From: Gemmatimonadota bacterium
Lineage (GTDB): Bacteria > Gemmatimonadota > Gemmatimonadetes > Longimicrobiales > Gaopeijiaceae
Assembly (NCBI GenBank): GCA_022826565.1
Contig: JAJDUP010000035.1
Span: forward strand, 248,001-312,000
DNA: 64,000 nt
Reading direction: 5' to 3'
The position numbers and the translations under genes were made by a program. The notes beneath the pieces were generated by a model. That model was not told where the DNA came from. It ran no database searches and saw nothing but the letters and a program-made list of their open reading frames with translations. Positions within the stretch are counted from its first letter, which is position 1. Each line of letters opens with the position of its first letter. Below are positions 9,776 through 17,752 of this stretch, piece after piece.

Positions 9776-10663
9776 TCAGTGAACCGACATGCCGGCGCCC
9801 TCGAGACCACTGGTCAAGTCACCGGCGCCGGACTCGGAGAATGTCAGGCGGTCCAGTGTCGCGCGCTCCCCGAAGGTCGACACCAGTCCGCGGACGGCCT
9901 GAAACCGCTCGGGCTCGAAGCGGGCCACAAGTCGGCCCAGTCCGCGGCGCATCGTCCGGATGCCGCGCTGCACCTCGCTGAAGGTGACCGGCACTCCGAA
10001 ACGCACGTAGTACACCCGGTGCCCGTCGCGGCCCGCTTCCCTCGTCTGGCCGTATTCCAGGTCGGGGAACGCAAGCCGAAGCGCACGCTCGAGCCCGTCG
10101 TCGGAGTCCCGCCGATTGGTGCGAAAGACGAGCGCGCTGGCGTCGTAGTCCAGGTGCACGCGCGTGATTCGGCCGGGACCCGTAACGATCCGCACGACCG
10201 TGCTGTCGTGCAGGTCCAGATCCCTGCAGATGTCGCGGAAGCCGATCCGGAGAAGCGTAGGACGAGTGAGGGGCGTGAATCCCCGCCTGTTGAGGACTCT
10301 GAGGCCCACGTCGAAGCAGTAGCGGCGCAGGGTGTCACCGGCGGCCGGGGACTTCTCGGCTTCATCGCTCAGCCGACGCAGGTGGACGAGGGTAGGGTCG
10401 TACACCCAATCCAGGATGACCAGTTCCGACGAGAGATTCAGGTACTTCACATCCGCCGAGCCCAGATCCACTGCCCTGACGGAGGAGGCAAAACGTCCCG
10501 AGACCACCACGGCCAGCCCGATGTCGCTGATCCGGCCCCCGGGATGGTACAGCTCATGCACGTCCCGGTACTGCACCACGGCCCTCGTAAGGGGCAGCTC
10601 ACAGATGCCCGGCACATCGGCCATCGCATCAGGACGACTTTCCGTGGTGGTGGTGCTTTGCAT
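9776..10663 (-). CDS. Hypothetical protein, 295 aa
   Basis: Not recognised. A soluble protein with a regular alternation of strands and helices and no membrane segment. Features are an N-terminal part with VVQYRDVHELYHPGGRISD, a middle part with SELVILDWVYDPTLVHLRRL, and a C-terminal part with several basic helices (SEVQRGIRTMRRGLGRLVAR). Composition and codon use look genuine, while the long frame on the opposite strand is Arg/Gly/Pro-rich and reads as a shadow. No Shine-Dalgarno is obvious at the ATG at 10663, and an ATG at 10624 (MADVPG) is an alternative. Probably cotranscribed with the next gene. Confidence 0.68.
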   Translation of the reverse strand: MQSTTTTESRPDAMADVPGICELPLTRAVVQYRDVHELYHPGGRISDIGLAVVVSGRFASSVRAVDLGSADVKYLNLSSELVILDWVYDPTLVHLRRLSDEAEKSPAAGDTLRRYCFDVGLRVLNRRGFTPLTRPTLLRIGFRDICRDLDLHDSTVVRIVTGPGRITRVHLDYDASALVFRTNRRDSDDGLERALRLAFPDLEYGQTREAGRDGHRVYYVRFGVPVTFSEVQRGIRTMRRGLGRLVARFEPERFQAVRGLVSTFGERATLDRLTFSESGAGDLTSGLEGAGMSVH

Positions 10664-10992
10664 TGTTGTCGCAACGCGGGAGATGGAGTGCGTAGCCGGG
10701 GAGTATCCGCCGACGGGTGCGTCAAGGGGCTCGAATGATAAGCATATGTTTACCGGCGAGGCAAGGGATTTTTTCGGGGGTACTTTCCGGCCGAAACCCG
10801 GTGGCGCGGGTCACCCCCGCTCGTCGGCAGAATGAGCCCGATCCGGCATCTTGCCGTAGCTGGGGCGATTTGCCTATTGTTAATGGCTAGCCACGAGCGA
10901 TCGGGGGGCTGGGCCGACAACCGGTCGGACGGCCCACTTCGGCGCGCTCGGACTCAACGGAAACAGCGGTACCTCAAAGCGGGGTGATCCGG
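10664..10992. other. Divergent intergenic region upstream of rpsU
   Basis: No gene seen in 329 bp. About 120 bp before rpsU there is a possible promoter (TTGCCG, 18 bp, TATTGT at about 10852-10881). Closer to the gene lies a strong ribosome-binding site. The part next to the minus-strand gene is AT-richer. Confidence 0.45.
10976..10989 (+). promoter_or_regulatory. Extended Shine-Dalgarno that sets the rpsU start
   Basis: AAAGCGGGGTGATC resembles the complement of the usual 16S 3' end: GGGGTGATC matches GAGGTGATC at 8 of 9 positions. Its position fits initiation at TTG 10993 and not at GTG 10984, which lies inside the site. Confidence 0.6.
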
Positions 10993-11187
10993 TTGGAAGT
11001 ATTCGTCAAAGAGAACGAAAGCCTGGAGAGGGCCCTTCGCAGATTCAAGCGGAAGGTGCAGCGGTCCGGGCTGTACTCCGAGCTGCGCAAGCGACGGTTC
11101 TACGAAAAGCCGAGCGCGCAGCGGAAACGCAAGAGAGAAGCAGCGATCCGCCGCGAACGCAGGCGGCAGCGCCGGATTCGCCGGTAG
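10993..11187 (+). CDS. rpsU: Small ribosomal subunit protein bS21
   Basis: A basic protein of the 30S subunit that helps initiation. The sequence [20 protein letters not shown] then [20 protein letters not shown] is diagnostic, and the tail is almost all Arg/Lys/Gln as usual. I place the start at TTG 10993 (64 residues), because GGGGTGATC lies at ideal distance and the conserved protein begins there. GTG 10984 would sit within that ribosome-binding site. The gene is alone on the plus strand and convergent with the 3-hydroxyacyl-CoA dehydrogenase gene, with a 7-bp hairpin between. Confidence 0.95.
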   Translation: MEVFVKENESLERALRRFKRKVQRSGLYSELRKRRFYEKPSAQRKRKREAAIRRERRRQRRIRR

Positions 11188-11210
11188 GGGCACTCCGGAC
11201 CGACGTGCTC

Positions 11211-11229
11211 GCGGTGCCCTGAGCACCGC
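11211..11229. terminator. GC hairpin between convergent rpsU and dehydrogenase genes
   Basis: GCGGTGC/GCACCGC, 7-bp perfect stem with a 5-nt loop, 23 bp after the rpsU stop. No U-tract on either strand. Probably a bidirectional end-of-transcript structure. Confidence 0.45.
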
Positions 11230-11268
11230 CACCGGTCCAGCCAGACGAGGTTCCCCGACCCCGGGGCC

Positions 11269-12147
11269 TCACAGCTTCAGGGCTATCGGTCCGTCCGGGG
11301 TCCAGTCGTAGAATCCGGCACCGGTCTTTCGGCCGTAGCGCCCCATGGTCATCAGCCGCTTCAGGAGCGGGGGCGGAGCGTAGCGCTCTTCGCGGTATTC
11401 CTCGTACATGATTTCGGCCACGCGGTACAGGGTGTCGATTCCGACGAAGTCGCCGAGCACGAAGGGCCCCATCGGGTAGCCGCAGCCGAGGGTCATGGCG
11501 GTGTCGATGTCTTCGATGCTCGCAACCTTGCGTTCCACCTGCCGGATCGCGTCCAGCATGTATGGAACGAGCAGCAGGTTCACAACGAATCCCGAATTGT
11601 CCTTGGCCGAGATCGGGGTCTTGCCCACGCGCACCGCGAAGTCGTGCGCCGTCTCGAATGTCTCCTGGCTGGTAACGATCGTCCTCACGACCTCGACCAG
11701 CTTCATGACCGGCACCGGGTTGAAGAAGTGCAGCCCCACGAACCGCTCGGGGCGCGAGGTCGCGGCCGCCATGTCGGTCACGGTGAGCGAGCTGGTGTTG
11801 GAGGCGAAGATCGTCTCCTCGCTGCATATCCCGTCAAGATACCCGAAGAGTTCCTTCTTGGCGTCCAGCGATTCGATGATCGCCTCGACGACCAGGTCGC
11901 AATCGGCGAGGTCGTCCAGCGAAGTGGTGAAGGTGATCCTGGCGAGCGCCTCGTCACGTGCGCCCTGGTCGACCTTGCCCTTCGACACGGCCCGGTCGAG
12001 GGATCCGCAAATGCGCTTCCGTCCGCTGGCCAGCGCACTCTCGTCGATCTCCCGGACCACCACATCCAATCCCGCCTTGGCCGACACCTCGGCGATTCCG
12101 CTGCCCATCAGGCCGCATCCGGCCACCCCAACCTTGTTGATCTCCAA
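11269..12147 (-). CDS. 3-hydroxyacyl-CoA (3-hydroxybutyryl-CoA) dehydrogenase
   Basis: A cytoplasmic NAD(P)-dependent enzyme for the third step of beta-oxidation, or for butyrate/acetoacetyl-CoA interconversion. The Rossmann motif GVAGCGLMGSGIAE begins near residue 6. The catalytic His lies in VGLHFFNPVPVMKLVEV, and the C-terminal domain has NSGFVVNLLLVPYMLDAI and GCGYPMGPFVLGDFVG. The start is TTG at 12147 with GGAGGAG 7 nt upstream, giving 292 residues, right for a single-domain FadB2/Hbd protein. Longer frames upstream add Arg-rich junk. It lies 86 bp after the thiolase gene on the same strand, and together they form two successive beta-oxidation steps. Confidence 0.93.
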   Translation of the reverse strand: MEINKVGVAGCGLMGSGIAEVSAKAGLDVVVREIDESALASGRKRICGSLDRAVSKGKVDQGARDEALARITFTTSLDDLADCDLVVEAIIESLDAKKELFGYLDGICSEETIFASNTSSLTVTDMAAATSRPERFVGLHFFNPVPVMKLVEVVRTIVTSQETFETAHDFAVRVGKTPISAKDNSGFVVNLLLVPYMLDAIRQVERKVASIEDIDTAMTLGCGYPMGPFVLGDFVGIDTLYRVAEIMYEEYREERYAPPPLLKRLMTMGRYGRKTGAGFYDWTPDGPIALKL

Positions 12148-12233
12148 CTCGCTTCTCCTCCGCCTTCCAGGCGACTCGGTGTTTCCGTGTTTTCGTGCGC
12201 CGCCCCGCCTTCCGCACGATCGTGTGCGGCGCC

Positions 12234-13490
12234 TCAGCAGGCCTCGACGACCACCGCCCCTCCCTGCCCACCCCCGATGCACGCGGCGCCCAGGCCGTAC
12301 CTCGCCCCGCGGCGGCGCAGCTCGTGCACCAGGTGCAGCGTAATGCGGGCCCCCGACGCGGCAAGCGGGTGCGTGATCGCGATCGCGCCGCCGTTCACAT
12401 TGGTCCGCTCGGGATCGAGGCCCAGCTCCTTCTCGACCGACTTGTACTGCGCGGCGAACGCCTCATTGATCTCGACCAGGTCCATATCGGCGAGGGTCAG
12501 CCCCGCCCTGGACAGCGCGGCACGCGCCGCCGGCGCCGGCCCGATCCCCATGATCCGCGGATCGACCCCCGCAAATCCCCACGACACCAGCCGCGCGATC
12601 GGCGTCGCGCCGTTGGCCTCGGCCCAGGAACGGCTTGCCAGCACCACCGAGGCGGCTCCGTCGCCGATGCCGCTGGCGTTTCCCGCCGTGACCAGACCAT
12701 CCTTCTTGAAGTACGGACGCAGCCTCGCGAGCGCCTCGAGGGTGGTGCCCGGCCGCATGTGCTGGTCGACCGCGAACCGGATCTCGCCCTTCCGGGTTCT
12801 GACCGTCACCGGGGAGACCTCCGGGTCGTAGCGGCCCGCGTCCCACGCCGCCTTCGCCCTCTGCTGGCTGTTGACCGCGACCTGGTCCGCCTCCTCCCGC
12901 GTAACCGCGTACTGCTCGGCCAGACCCTCGGCCGTCTGCGCCATCGAGAGCCCGCAATTCGAGTCCGTCAACGCCTCCCAGAGGCTGTCCTCGAAGCCCG
13001 TGCCGGCCGGGCCCAGGCGCAGGTCGCCCCAGCGGGCCCCGCGCACCACGTGCGGCGCCTGGCTCATGGATTCGGAGCCCCCGCAGAGTGCCACCTCGGT
13101 GCCGTCCAGCAGGATCTCCTGCGCGCCCGACACGATCGCCTGGAATCCGGAGCCGCAGAGACGGTTGACGGTCAGCGCGCCGGATTCGACCGGGACCCCG
13201 GCGCGCAGCCCGACATGCCGCGCCAGGTATATCGCGTCGGCCGCGGTCTGGAGCGCGTTTCCGTAGAAGACATGACCGACCTGCGCCGCATCGATGCCCG
13301 CCGCTTCTACGGCGGCCGTCGCCGACAGCGCGCCGAGATCGGTTGCCGTGAAGTCCTTCAGCGCACCGCCGAAGGTGCCGAAGGGCGTTCGCTTTCCGGA
13401 AAGAAACACGACCTCCGTGTCAAAACCCTGCGTTCCCATTACCAGTCGCTCCGTTGTTGGCAGCCCGTTGTTGGCGGCCCCTTTGGACAT
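12234..13490 (-). CDS. Acetyl-CoA C-acyltransferase (thiolase)
   Basis: Condenses or cleaves acyl-CoA at the beta-keto position. It has up to 418 residues. The nucleophile Cys is in VNRLCGSGFQAIV, the second catalytic Cys in the C-terminal GLGAACIGGGQGGAV, and the active-site His in NGGAIAITHPLAASGAR. This last motif differs from the common GHPxGxSG by Thr for Gly before His-Pro and Ala for Gly later. The start may be ATG 13490 (9 bp after the upstream stop) or ATG 13439 (GGAG at 9-nt spacing, MGTQGFDTEVV), which fits the family N-terminus better. It is part of the block with the dehydrogenase genes on either side. Confidence 0.94.
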   Translation of the reverse strand: MSKGAANNGLPTTERLVMGTQGFDTEVVFLSGKRTPFGTFGGALKDFTATDLGALSATAAVEAAGIDAAQVGHVFYGNALQTAADAIYLARHVGLRAGVPVESGALTVNRLCGSGFQAIVSGAQEILLDGTEVALCGGSESMSQAPHVVRGARWGDLRLGPAGTGFEDSLWEALTDSNCGLSMAQTAEGLAEQYAVTREEADQVAVNSQQRAKAAWDAGRYDPEVSPVTVRTRKGEIRFAVDQHMRPGTTLEALARLRPYFKKDGLVTAGNASGIGDGAASVVLASRSWAEANGATPIARLVSWGFAGVDPRIMGIGPAPAARAALSRAGLTLADMDLVEINEAFAAQYKSVEKELGLDPERTNVNGGAIAITHPLAASGARITLHLVHELRRRGARYGLGAACIGGGQGGAVVVEAC

Positions 13491-13499
13491 GATCCCGCT

Positions 13500-14558
13500 C
13501 TATTCCCGCCCGTTCCGAAGGCGGTCGACCATCCACTCTCCCACCTCCCGGGTCGTGGCCGCACCGCCCAGATCCGGAGTGGTGACGCCCACCCGGATCG
13601 ACGCGACGATGCACTCGTCGATCTCCGCGGCAGCGGCATCCTCCCCCAGGTACCCCAGGATCAGCGCCGCACACCCCACCGCGGCCAGGGGGTTGGCGAT
13701 TCCCTTTCCCGCGATGTCGGGGGCCGAACCGTGCACCGGCTCGAAGAGCGCCCAGGAACCGGGGTGGATATTGCCCGACGGGGCCAGACCGAGCCCCCCG
13801 GTCACCTGCGCCGCCAGGTCACTCAGAATGTCGCCGAAGAGGTTCGACGTTACAACCACCTCGTACCGCTGCGGTCGCCGAACCAGGTCCATCGCCATCG
13901 CGTCCACGTACATCGAGTCCTGCGCGATGCCGGGGAAGCCGCTGCCGATCTCGGCGAAGACGCGCCTCCACAGCGCCCCTTCCCGCGCGAGCACGTTGGC
14001 CTTGTCCACCAGGGTCACGCGTCCCCGCGAGTTCCCGGCCGCGTACTCGAAGGCCGCACGCACGATCCGCTCGACCCCCTTCCAGGTGTTGAGGCTCTCC
14101 TCGGTAGCCACCTCGTCGGGCGTGCCCACCTTGAAGCTCCCACCCAGCCCCGCGTACAGCCCCTCGGTGTTCTCGCGGAAAAAGACGATGTCGGTGGCGG
14201 GGTCGGGATCGCGCAGCGGGGACAGGGCCGGCACGAGAAGCTTGCAGGGGCGGAAGTTGATGTAGAGGTCCGCGCCGAAGCGCAGGCCCAGCAGGATGTC
14301 GCGTGTGTGCGCGTTGTCGGGGACGCGGGGATCGCCGAGCGCGCCGAAGAGCGCCGCGTCGTAGTCGCCGATAAGCCGTTCGCGCTCCTCGCCGGTGATC
14401 GCGACACCGTCGCGCAGGTAGCGGTCCGCGCCGAGATCCCAGGGGTGGAGGGTGAGGGCGACGCCGTGCAACTCGGCCGCGGCTTCGAGCACCGCCGTCG
14501 CCGCCCCCACGACTTCGGGACCGATGCCGTCTCCGGCGACTACGGCTACCCGTGCCAT
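13500..14558 (-). CDS. Isocitrate/isopropylmalate/tartrate-type dehydrogenase
   Basis: An NAD-dependent beta-decarboxylating dehydrogenase of the isocitrate/isopropylmalate family, 352 residues. Recognisable parts are VVAGDGIGPEVV, GLRFGADLYINFRPCKLL, DIVFFRENTEGLYAG, the catalytic Lys region VTLVDKANVLAREGALWR, the metal-binding region VDAMAMDLVRRP followed by SNLFGDILSDLAAQV, and FEPVHGSAPDIAGKG. The substrate cannot be fixed. The region before FRP resembles isopropylmalate or tartrate enzymes more than NADP isocitrate dehydrogenase. No leu genes lie nearby; the neighbours are thiolase and acyl-CoA dehydrogenase genes, so a role outside leucine synthesis is possible. It overlaps nothing and precedes the thiolase by 9 bp. 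Confidence 0.88.
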   Translation of the reverse strand: MARVAVVAGDGIGPEVVGAATAVLEAAAELHGVALTLHPWDLGADRYLRDGVAITGEERERLIGDYDAALFGALGDPRVPDNAHTRDILLGLRFGADLYINFRPCKLLVPALSPLRDPDPATDIVFFRENTEGLYAGLGGSFKVGTPDEVATEESLNTWKGVERIVRAAFEYAAGNSRGRVTLVDKANVLAREGALWRRVFAEIGSGFPGIAQDSMYVDAMAMDLVRRPQRYEVVVTSNLFGDILSDLAAQVTGGLGLAPSGNIHPGSWALFEPVHGSAPDIAGKGIANPLAAVGCAALILGYLGEDAAAAEIDECIVASIRVGVTTPDLGGAATTREVGEWMVDRLRNGRE

Positions 14559-14622
14559 TGCCGGCCTACGCTCTCGCGCGGCCCCGGGCGCGGCGGGGCT
14601 GCGGCCCGCCCGGCGGGTGCGT

Positions 14623-14997
14623 CTACGGGGCCCTCCCGAACATGATGCTGCAGCGCGGGCAGAAGTAGTCCTTGCCGCGACGGACCAGCGTCGGGCCGAG
14701 CTCCCCGCGCGGACACATCGGATCCAGTCCCTCTTCGGCCTGCAGCCTGACCTTGCGCCGCTCGCGCCAGGTGCTGATCCGCAGCGGGAGTTCGTAGCGC
14801 AGCGCCGACGTCTTGCACTCGAAGAGGATCGTACTGGTGCCGTCCGCTTCCTGACGAACGCCGAGATCCATCAGGAATCCACCCATCGGCGACGGCACCT
14901 GCCGTCCGCTGCAGTGAAGCCGTTCCATCTTCTTGACCTCGGCCAGTTCTTCGACGCCGAAGCCGATTCGTTGGGGCGTATCGCCGTTTTCGTTCAC
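14623..14997 (-). CDS. Hypothetical protein with cysteine pairs, 124 aa
   Basis: Not recognised. The start is GTG 14997, preceded by AGAGGGGAT. A longer frame would overlap the asparaginase gene upstream. After an acidic N-terminal stretch the protein has EVKKMERLHCSG, a strand-rich middle (ADGTSTILFECKTSALRYEL) and a C-terminal part with MCPRG and YFCPRC, which may bind zinc although the first pair is incomplete. There is no signal peptide. It is encoded between the isopropylmalate-type dehydrogenase and the asparaginase on the same strand. Function unknown. Confidence 0.6.
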   Translation of the reverse strand: MNENGDTPQRIGFGVEELAEVKKMERLHCSGRQVPSPMGGFLMDLGVRQEADGTSTILFECKTSALRYELPLRISTWRERRKVRLQAEEGLDPMCPRGELGPTLVRRGKDYFCPRCSIMFGRAP

Positions 14998-15097
14998 AAA
15001 GGATCCCCTCTTTGGCGGAATCAGTAACCGTGGTGTGTCTCCGGCGGCAGCGAAGAGCGAGGGCTCCGACCCGGGGCTGCCGGTCCGGCCGAGCCGA

Positions 15098-16201
15098 TCA
15101 ACCGTTCCTCTCGAAGAGGTACGCCGAATCCTCGTGGCGGCTGTCTCCGCCGTCGCACACCGCGAACCTCGCTCCCGACCAGATGGCCGCCCCGCCATAA
15201 TCGCCGTTCTTGTTCACGGCGTAGTAGTTGACGTTGAAGCTCGGCCGCCCGTCGTCCCTCTGCAGCCGGGGCTCGACCGTGAAGGTGACGATCCGGCGCA
15301 GCGCCTCCAGGCAGGCGTCCGTCGGCGACATGCCGGCGCGCATCAACTCCACCACGCTGTGCGAACCGCAGGTCTTGATCACGGCCTCGCCGCGGCCGGT
15401 GGACCCGCACGCTCCGACATCGTTGTCGACGTAGAGACCCGCACCCACGATGGGGGAATCGCCGACCCTGCCGGGCACCTTCCACGCCAGCCCCGACGTG
15501 GTCGTGACTCCGGAGATGGCGCCGTTCCGGTCGATGACGTTGCAGTTGATCGTCCCCTGCGGGCGCACGCCGTCGTGCGAATCGAGGATGCCGAGACCGT
15601 AGTCGTCTTCGTCCTCGAAGGGCTCGGAGTTGCCGTGCCCCGTCTCCTCCGGGGTGAGGTAGTCGTCCCGGTCGCTCATGGTCGCGCGCCATTCGATCCA
15701 GCGGCGGCGCGAGCGCTCGGTGAGGAGGTCCTCGATGTCGTGACCCATGGACACGGCGAACCGCTGGGCCCCCTTGCCGACGAGCAGGACGTGGTCGGTG
15801 TAGCGCATGACGTCCATCGCTACCCGGGACGGGGTCTTGATCCCCTCGAGACACGCCACGGCACCCGCACCGCGGCTGGGTCCGTGCATGACCGACGAAT
15901 CCAGCTGGACGACTCCGTCCAGATTCGGCAGCCCCCCGTATCCCACTGACGAATCGCCCGGGTCGCGCTCGGCAATGTTCACGCCCTCGACAACCGCTTC
16001 GAGGGTGTCGCCCCCTCCGTCGACCACCCGGATCGCGGTAGCCACGGCTTCAAGCCCGTTGCCGCTGGCCACGGATACCGGAGTTGCCGTGCCGCGGAGC
16101 ACGGCTGGAGCGCCAAGAAGCGGTCTGGCCGTTCCCAGTCCCGCCGCGGCCGCCGCGCCTGCACCTGCGGTGGCCTTCAAGAAGTCACGTCGGCTGGCCA
16201 T
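15098..16201 (-). CDS. Tat-exported glycosylasparaginase-family hydrolase
   Basis: An N-terminal-nucleophile hydrolase related to N4-(beta-N-acetylglucosaminyl)-L-asparaginase, which releases aspartate from glycosyl-asparagine; the family also includes isoaspartyl peptidases. A Tat signal starts the protein (SRRDFLKATAGAG, then an Ala-rich core). Autocleavage would occur before Thr217 in PQGTINCNVID. The substrate-binding region GRVGDSPIVGAGLYVDNDVG and GACGSTGRGE are typical. It has 367 residues, normal with a leader. ATG 16201 has GGGAG at 9-nt spacing. As a periplasmic or exported enzyme it could scavenge aspartate from glycopeptides. Specificity is inferred from family only. Confidence 0.88.
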   Translation of the reverse strand: MASRRDFLKATAGAGAAAAAGLGTARPLLGAPAVLRGTATPVSVASGNGLEAVATAIRVVDGGGDTLEAVVEGVNIAERDPGDSSVGYGGLPNLDGVVQLDSSVMHGPSRGAGAVACLEGIKTPSRVAMDVMRYTDHVLLVGKGAQRFAVSMGHDIEDLLTERSRRRWIEWRATMSDRDDYLTPEETGHGNSEPFEDEDDYGLGILDSHDGVRPQGTINCNVIDRNGAISGVTTTSGLAWKVPGRVGDSPIVGAGLYVDNDVGACGSTGRGEAVIKTCGSHSVVELMRAGMSPTDACLEALRRIVTFTVEPRLQRDDGRPSFNVNYYAVNKNGDYGGAAIWSGARFAVCDGGDSRHEDSAYLFERNG

Positions 16202-16265
16202 CTGTCCGAACTCCCTTCCCAGGATGAAATCCCCTGTCCACCCCCGATCGGGGCGCGGAGTATGA

Positions 16266-16553
16266 TCAGGCTTCTCTCGGTTCGCCCAGCAGAGACTCGC
16301 TGGCGTCGCCGGGTTCCGGCGCGGGACTCTTCCGCTTCAGCCTTGAAATGACGGGTTTGCAGAACTGCATTCCAACGGCCTTGAGCTGCACCAGATCGCT
16401 GTTGGCCAGATCCGGATACCGCTCGCCAAGGTACTCGACCGTCTCGCTCATCCAGACGTCCTGGTCATCCGCGTTGGCGTTCAGAACGCCGCATCGGTGG
16501 ATATGACTGAACAACTCGTCTCGTGCGCGGTCCATCGGCTCTTGCTTCGCCAC
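16266..16553 (-). CDS. Hypothetical protein, 95 aa
   Basis: Not recognised. The start is GTG 16553 with the strong site AAGGAGG 4-5 nt upstream, so it is very likely translated. The protein is soluble and helical: RARDELFSHIHRCGVLNAN, then WMSETVEYLGERYPDLANSD and LVQLKAVGMQFCKPVISRLK, with a Pro/Glu-rich tail. There are no cysteine pairs and no signal. It precedes the asparaginase gene by 64 bp and may share its transcript. A promoter is visible at 16638-16665. Confidence 0.72.
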   Translation of the reverse strand: MAKQEPMDRARDELFSHIHRCGVLNANADDQDVWMSETVEYLGERYPDLANSDLVQLKAVGMQFCKPVISRLKRKSPAPEPGDASESLLGEPREA

Positions 16554-16637
16554 TACTCCTCCTTGTAATTGGGTCTGACCCGGGGGCACCGTCCCCGACA
16601 CTGCCGGATGGCCGGATGCCTCGCCGGCGAAGCCCCT

Positions 16638-16665
16638 AAACTACGTACTGCGACCGCAATGGCAA
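16638..16665 (-). promoter_or_regulatory. Sigma-70-like promoter for the 95-aa gene
   Basis: On the minus strand TTGCCA (16665-16660), a 16-bp spacer and TAGTTT (16643-16638) point to the gene starting at 16553. The 5' leader would be about 77 nt and includes a GGGG/CCCC hairpin. Confidence 0.42.
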
Positions 16666-16708
16666 GAAAGAACCCGGTTTTTCCCCAATCAGCTACGCGA
16701 GAGACGCC

Positions 16709-17110
16709 GTGAGGATCCTCGCCTCGGCAGTGTGCGACCACGCCGCCGCCTCCCCGGACGGCAAGCTCGACATCCGCGGGATCTTCCACGACCTGTACGC
16801 TTCCGGCTTTCCGGCCCGCCAGGACAAGATGACGCTGGTGCTCGTCCTGGAGTGGGACCGGAGCGATTCGGGCCGCTACACCTTTCGCGTCGACGTGCGG
16901 GGGCCGGGGGGGAAGCCCACGCTGACCGTCGAAGGGCATTCGGAGGTGACTCCCCGCCCCAGGGGCCGTCCGCCACCGCGCACCCGGCTGGTCATGCCGC
17001 TCGAGGATGTGGTGTTTCCGGAACCGGGCAGGTACGACTTTCGCGTAACGGCAAAGGGCCGCACGATGCGCGGGCCTGTGCTCTACCTGAACGCCGCGGA
17101 TGCCGACTGA
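16709..17110 (+). CDS. DUF6941-like hypothetical protein, 133 aa
   Basis: A small soluble protein of unknown role. The opening RILASAVCDHAAASPDGKLD, then IRGIFHDLYASGFPARQDKM, then a beta-rich domain (YTFRVDVRGPGGKPTLTVEG, GRYDFRVTAKG) resembles the DUF6941 family of small beta-sandwich proteins, as far as memory allows. The start is GTG 16709 with GAGAG upstream. It stands alone on the plus strand, divergent from the 95-aa gene. There is no signal peptide. Confidence 0.7.
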   Translation: MRILASAVCDHAAASPDGKLDIRGIFHDLYASGFPARQDKMTLVLVLEWDRSDSGRYTFRVDVRGPGGKPTLTVEGHSEVTPRPRGRPPPRTRLVMPLEDVVFPEPGRYDFRVTAKGRTMRGPVLYLNAADAD

Positions 17111-17143
17111 GCGTTGCCGCGGGCAGGGTGGCCCGGGTCCGCG

Positions 17144-17159
17144 CCCGGCGCTCGCCGGG
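17144..17159. terminator. GC hairpin between convergent genes
   Basis: CCCGGC/GCCGGG, 6-bp stem with a 4-nt loop, between the convergent stops at 17110 and 17187. No U-tract. Confidence 0.4.
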
Positions 17160-17186
17160 GTTCATCCGCGGAATGCCTGACCGGAT

Positions 17187-17729
17187 TCAGCCGAACCTCA
17201 TCCATCCCGCCGCCTTGAGGGCAAGCAGCGCGAACGCAGCCACGGCGCCGAGCAGCGCCTCGTACTCGCGGTTGCGGACGTAGCGCGCCAGGGAGAAGGA
17301 CCTCGCCAGGGACTCCGTTCCGGACGCGCCGCCGGGCTCGTATCGCGCGGGCCGCGGGAAGAACATGGGGACCGCTGCGCGATAGCGGTGATAGGCGGTG
17401 CCGAAGCGCTTCGTGAGCCGTTCGTCCTCGTGGATCATCGCGCCCCGGTACATGAGTGCGAAGAACGCGAGGAAGATGAGGCCGAACCAGGGTCTTCCGC
17501 CGGCGATGACGGCGCCGATGCCGATCACGAAGCTTCCCAGGTAGAGGGGATTGCGCGTGAGTGAGTAGGGACCGGACACGGCCAGTTCGCGGTCCTTCTC
17601 GAGGATTCCGGCGGCCCATGCGCGAATCCCGAGGCCCGCGAGCACCACGGCGGCGCCTGCCAGGATCGAGAGGCGGCCGGGGCGGGCCAGCCAGAAGAAC
17701 AGCGCGGCGAGAATCCAGGCGCTCCACAA
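17187..17729 (-). CDS. Isoprenylcysteine carboxyl methyltransferase-like membrane protein
   Basis: A small integral-membrane methyltransferase-fold protein, 180 residues. Hydrophobic segments open the protein (MWSAWILAALFFWLA, LSILAGAAVVLAGLGIRAWA). The family core is GPYSLTRNPLYLGSFVIGIG and IHEDERLTKRFGTAYHRYRA, the SAM-binding C-terminal signature of ICMT/PEMT-type proteins. An unusual C-terminal extension ends in another hydrophobic helix. The start is TTG 17729 with GGAG at 9-nt spacing. It is the last gene of the envelope block from 23848. The target (lipid, isoprenoid or other) is unknown. Confidence 0.82.
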   Translation of the reverse strand: MWSAWILAALFFWLARPGRLSILAGAAVVLAGLGIRAWAAGILEKDRELAVSGPYSLTRNPLYLGSFVIGIGAVIAGGRPWFGLIFLAFFALMYRGAMIHEDERLTKRFGTAYHRYRAAVPMFFPRPARYEPGGASGTESLARSFSLARYVRNREYEALLGAVAAFALLALKAAGWMRFG

Positions 17730-17752
17730 GCGGAGACGCTCCGGTCGCCGTC

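Noticed and set aside
9494-10738. 414-codon plus-strand frame opposite the two unknown genes
   Set aside because: Composition is Arg/Pro/Gly/His-rich and irregular, whereas the minus-strand frames look like normal proteins.
12195-14645. 816-codon plus-strand open frame
   Set aside because: It lies opposite the thiolase and isopropylmalate-type genes and has an Arg/Pro/Gly composition typical of a GC-rich shadow.
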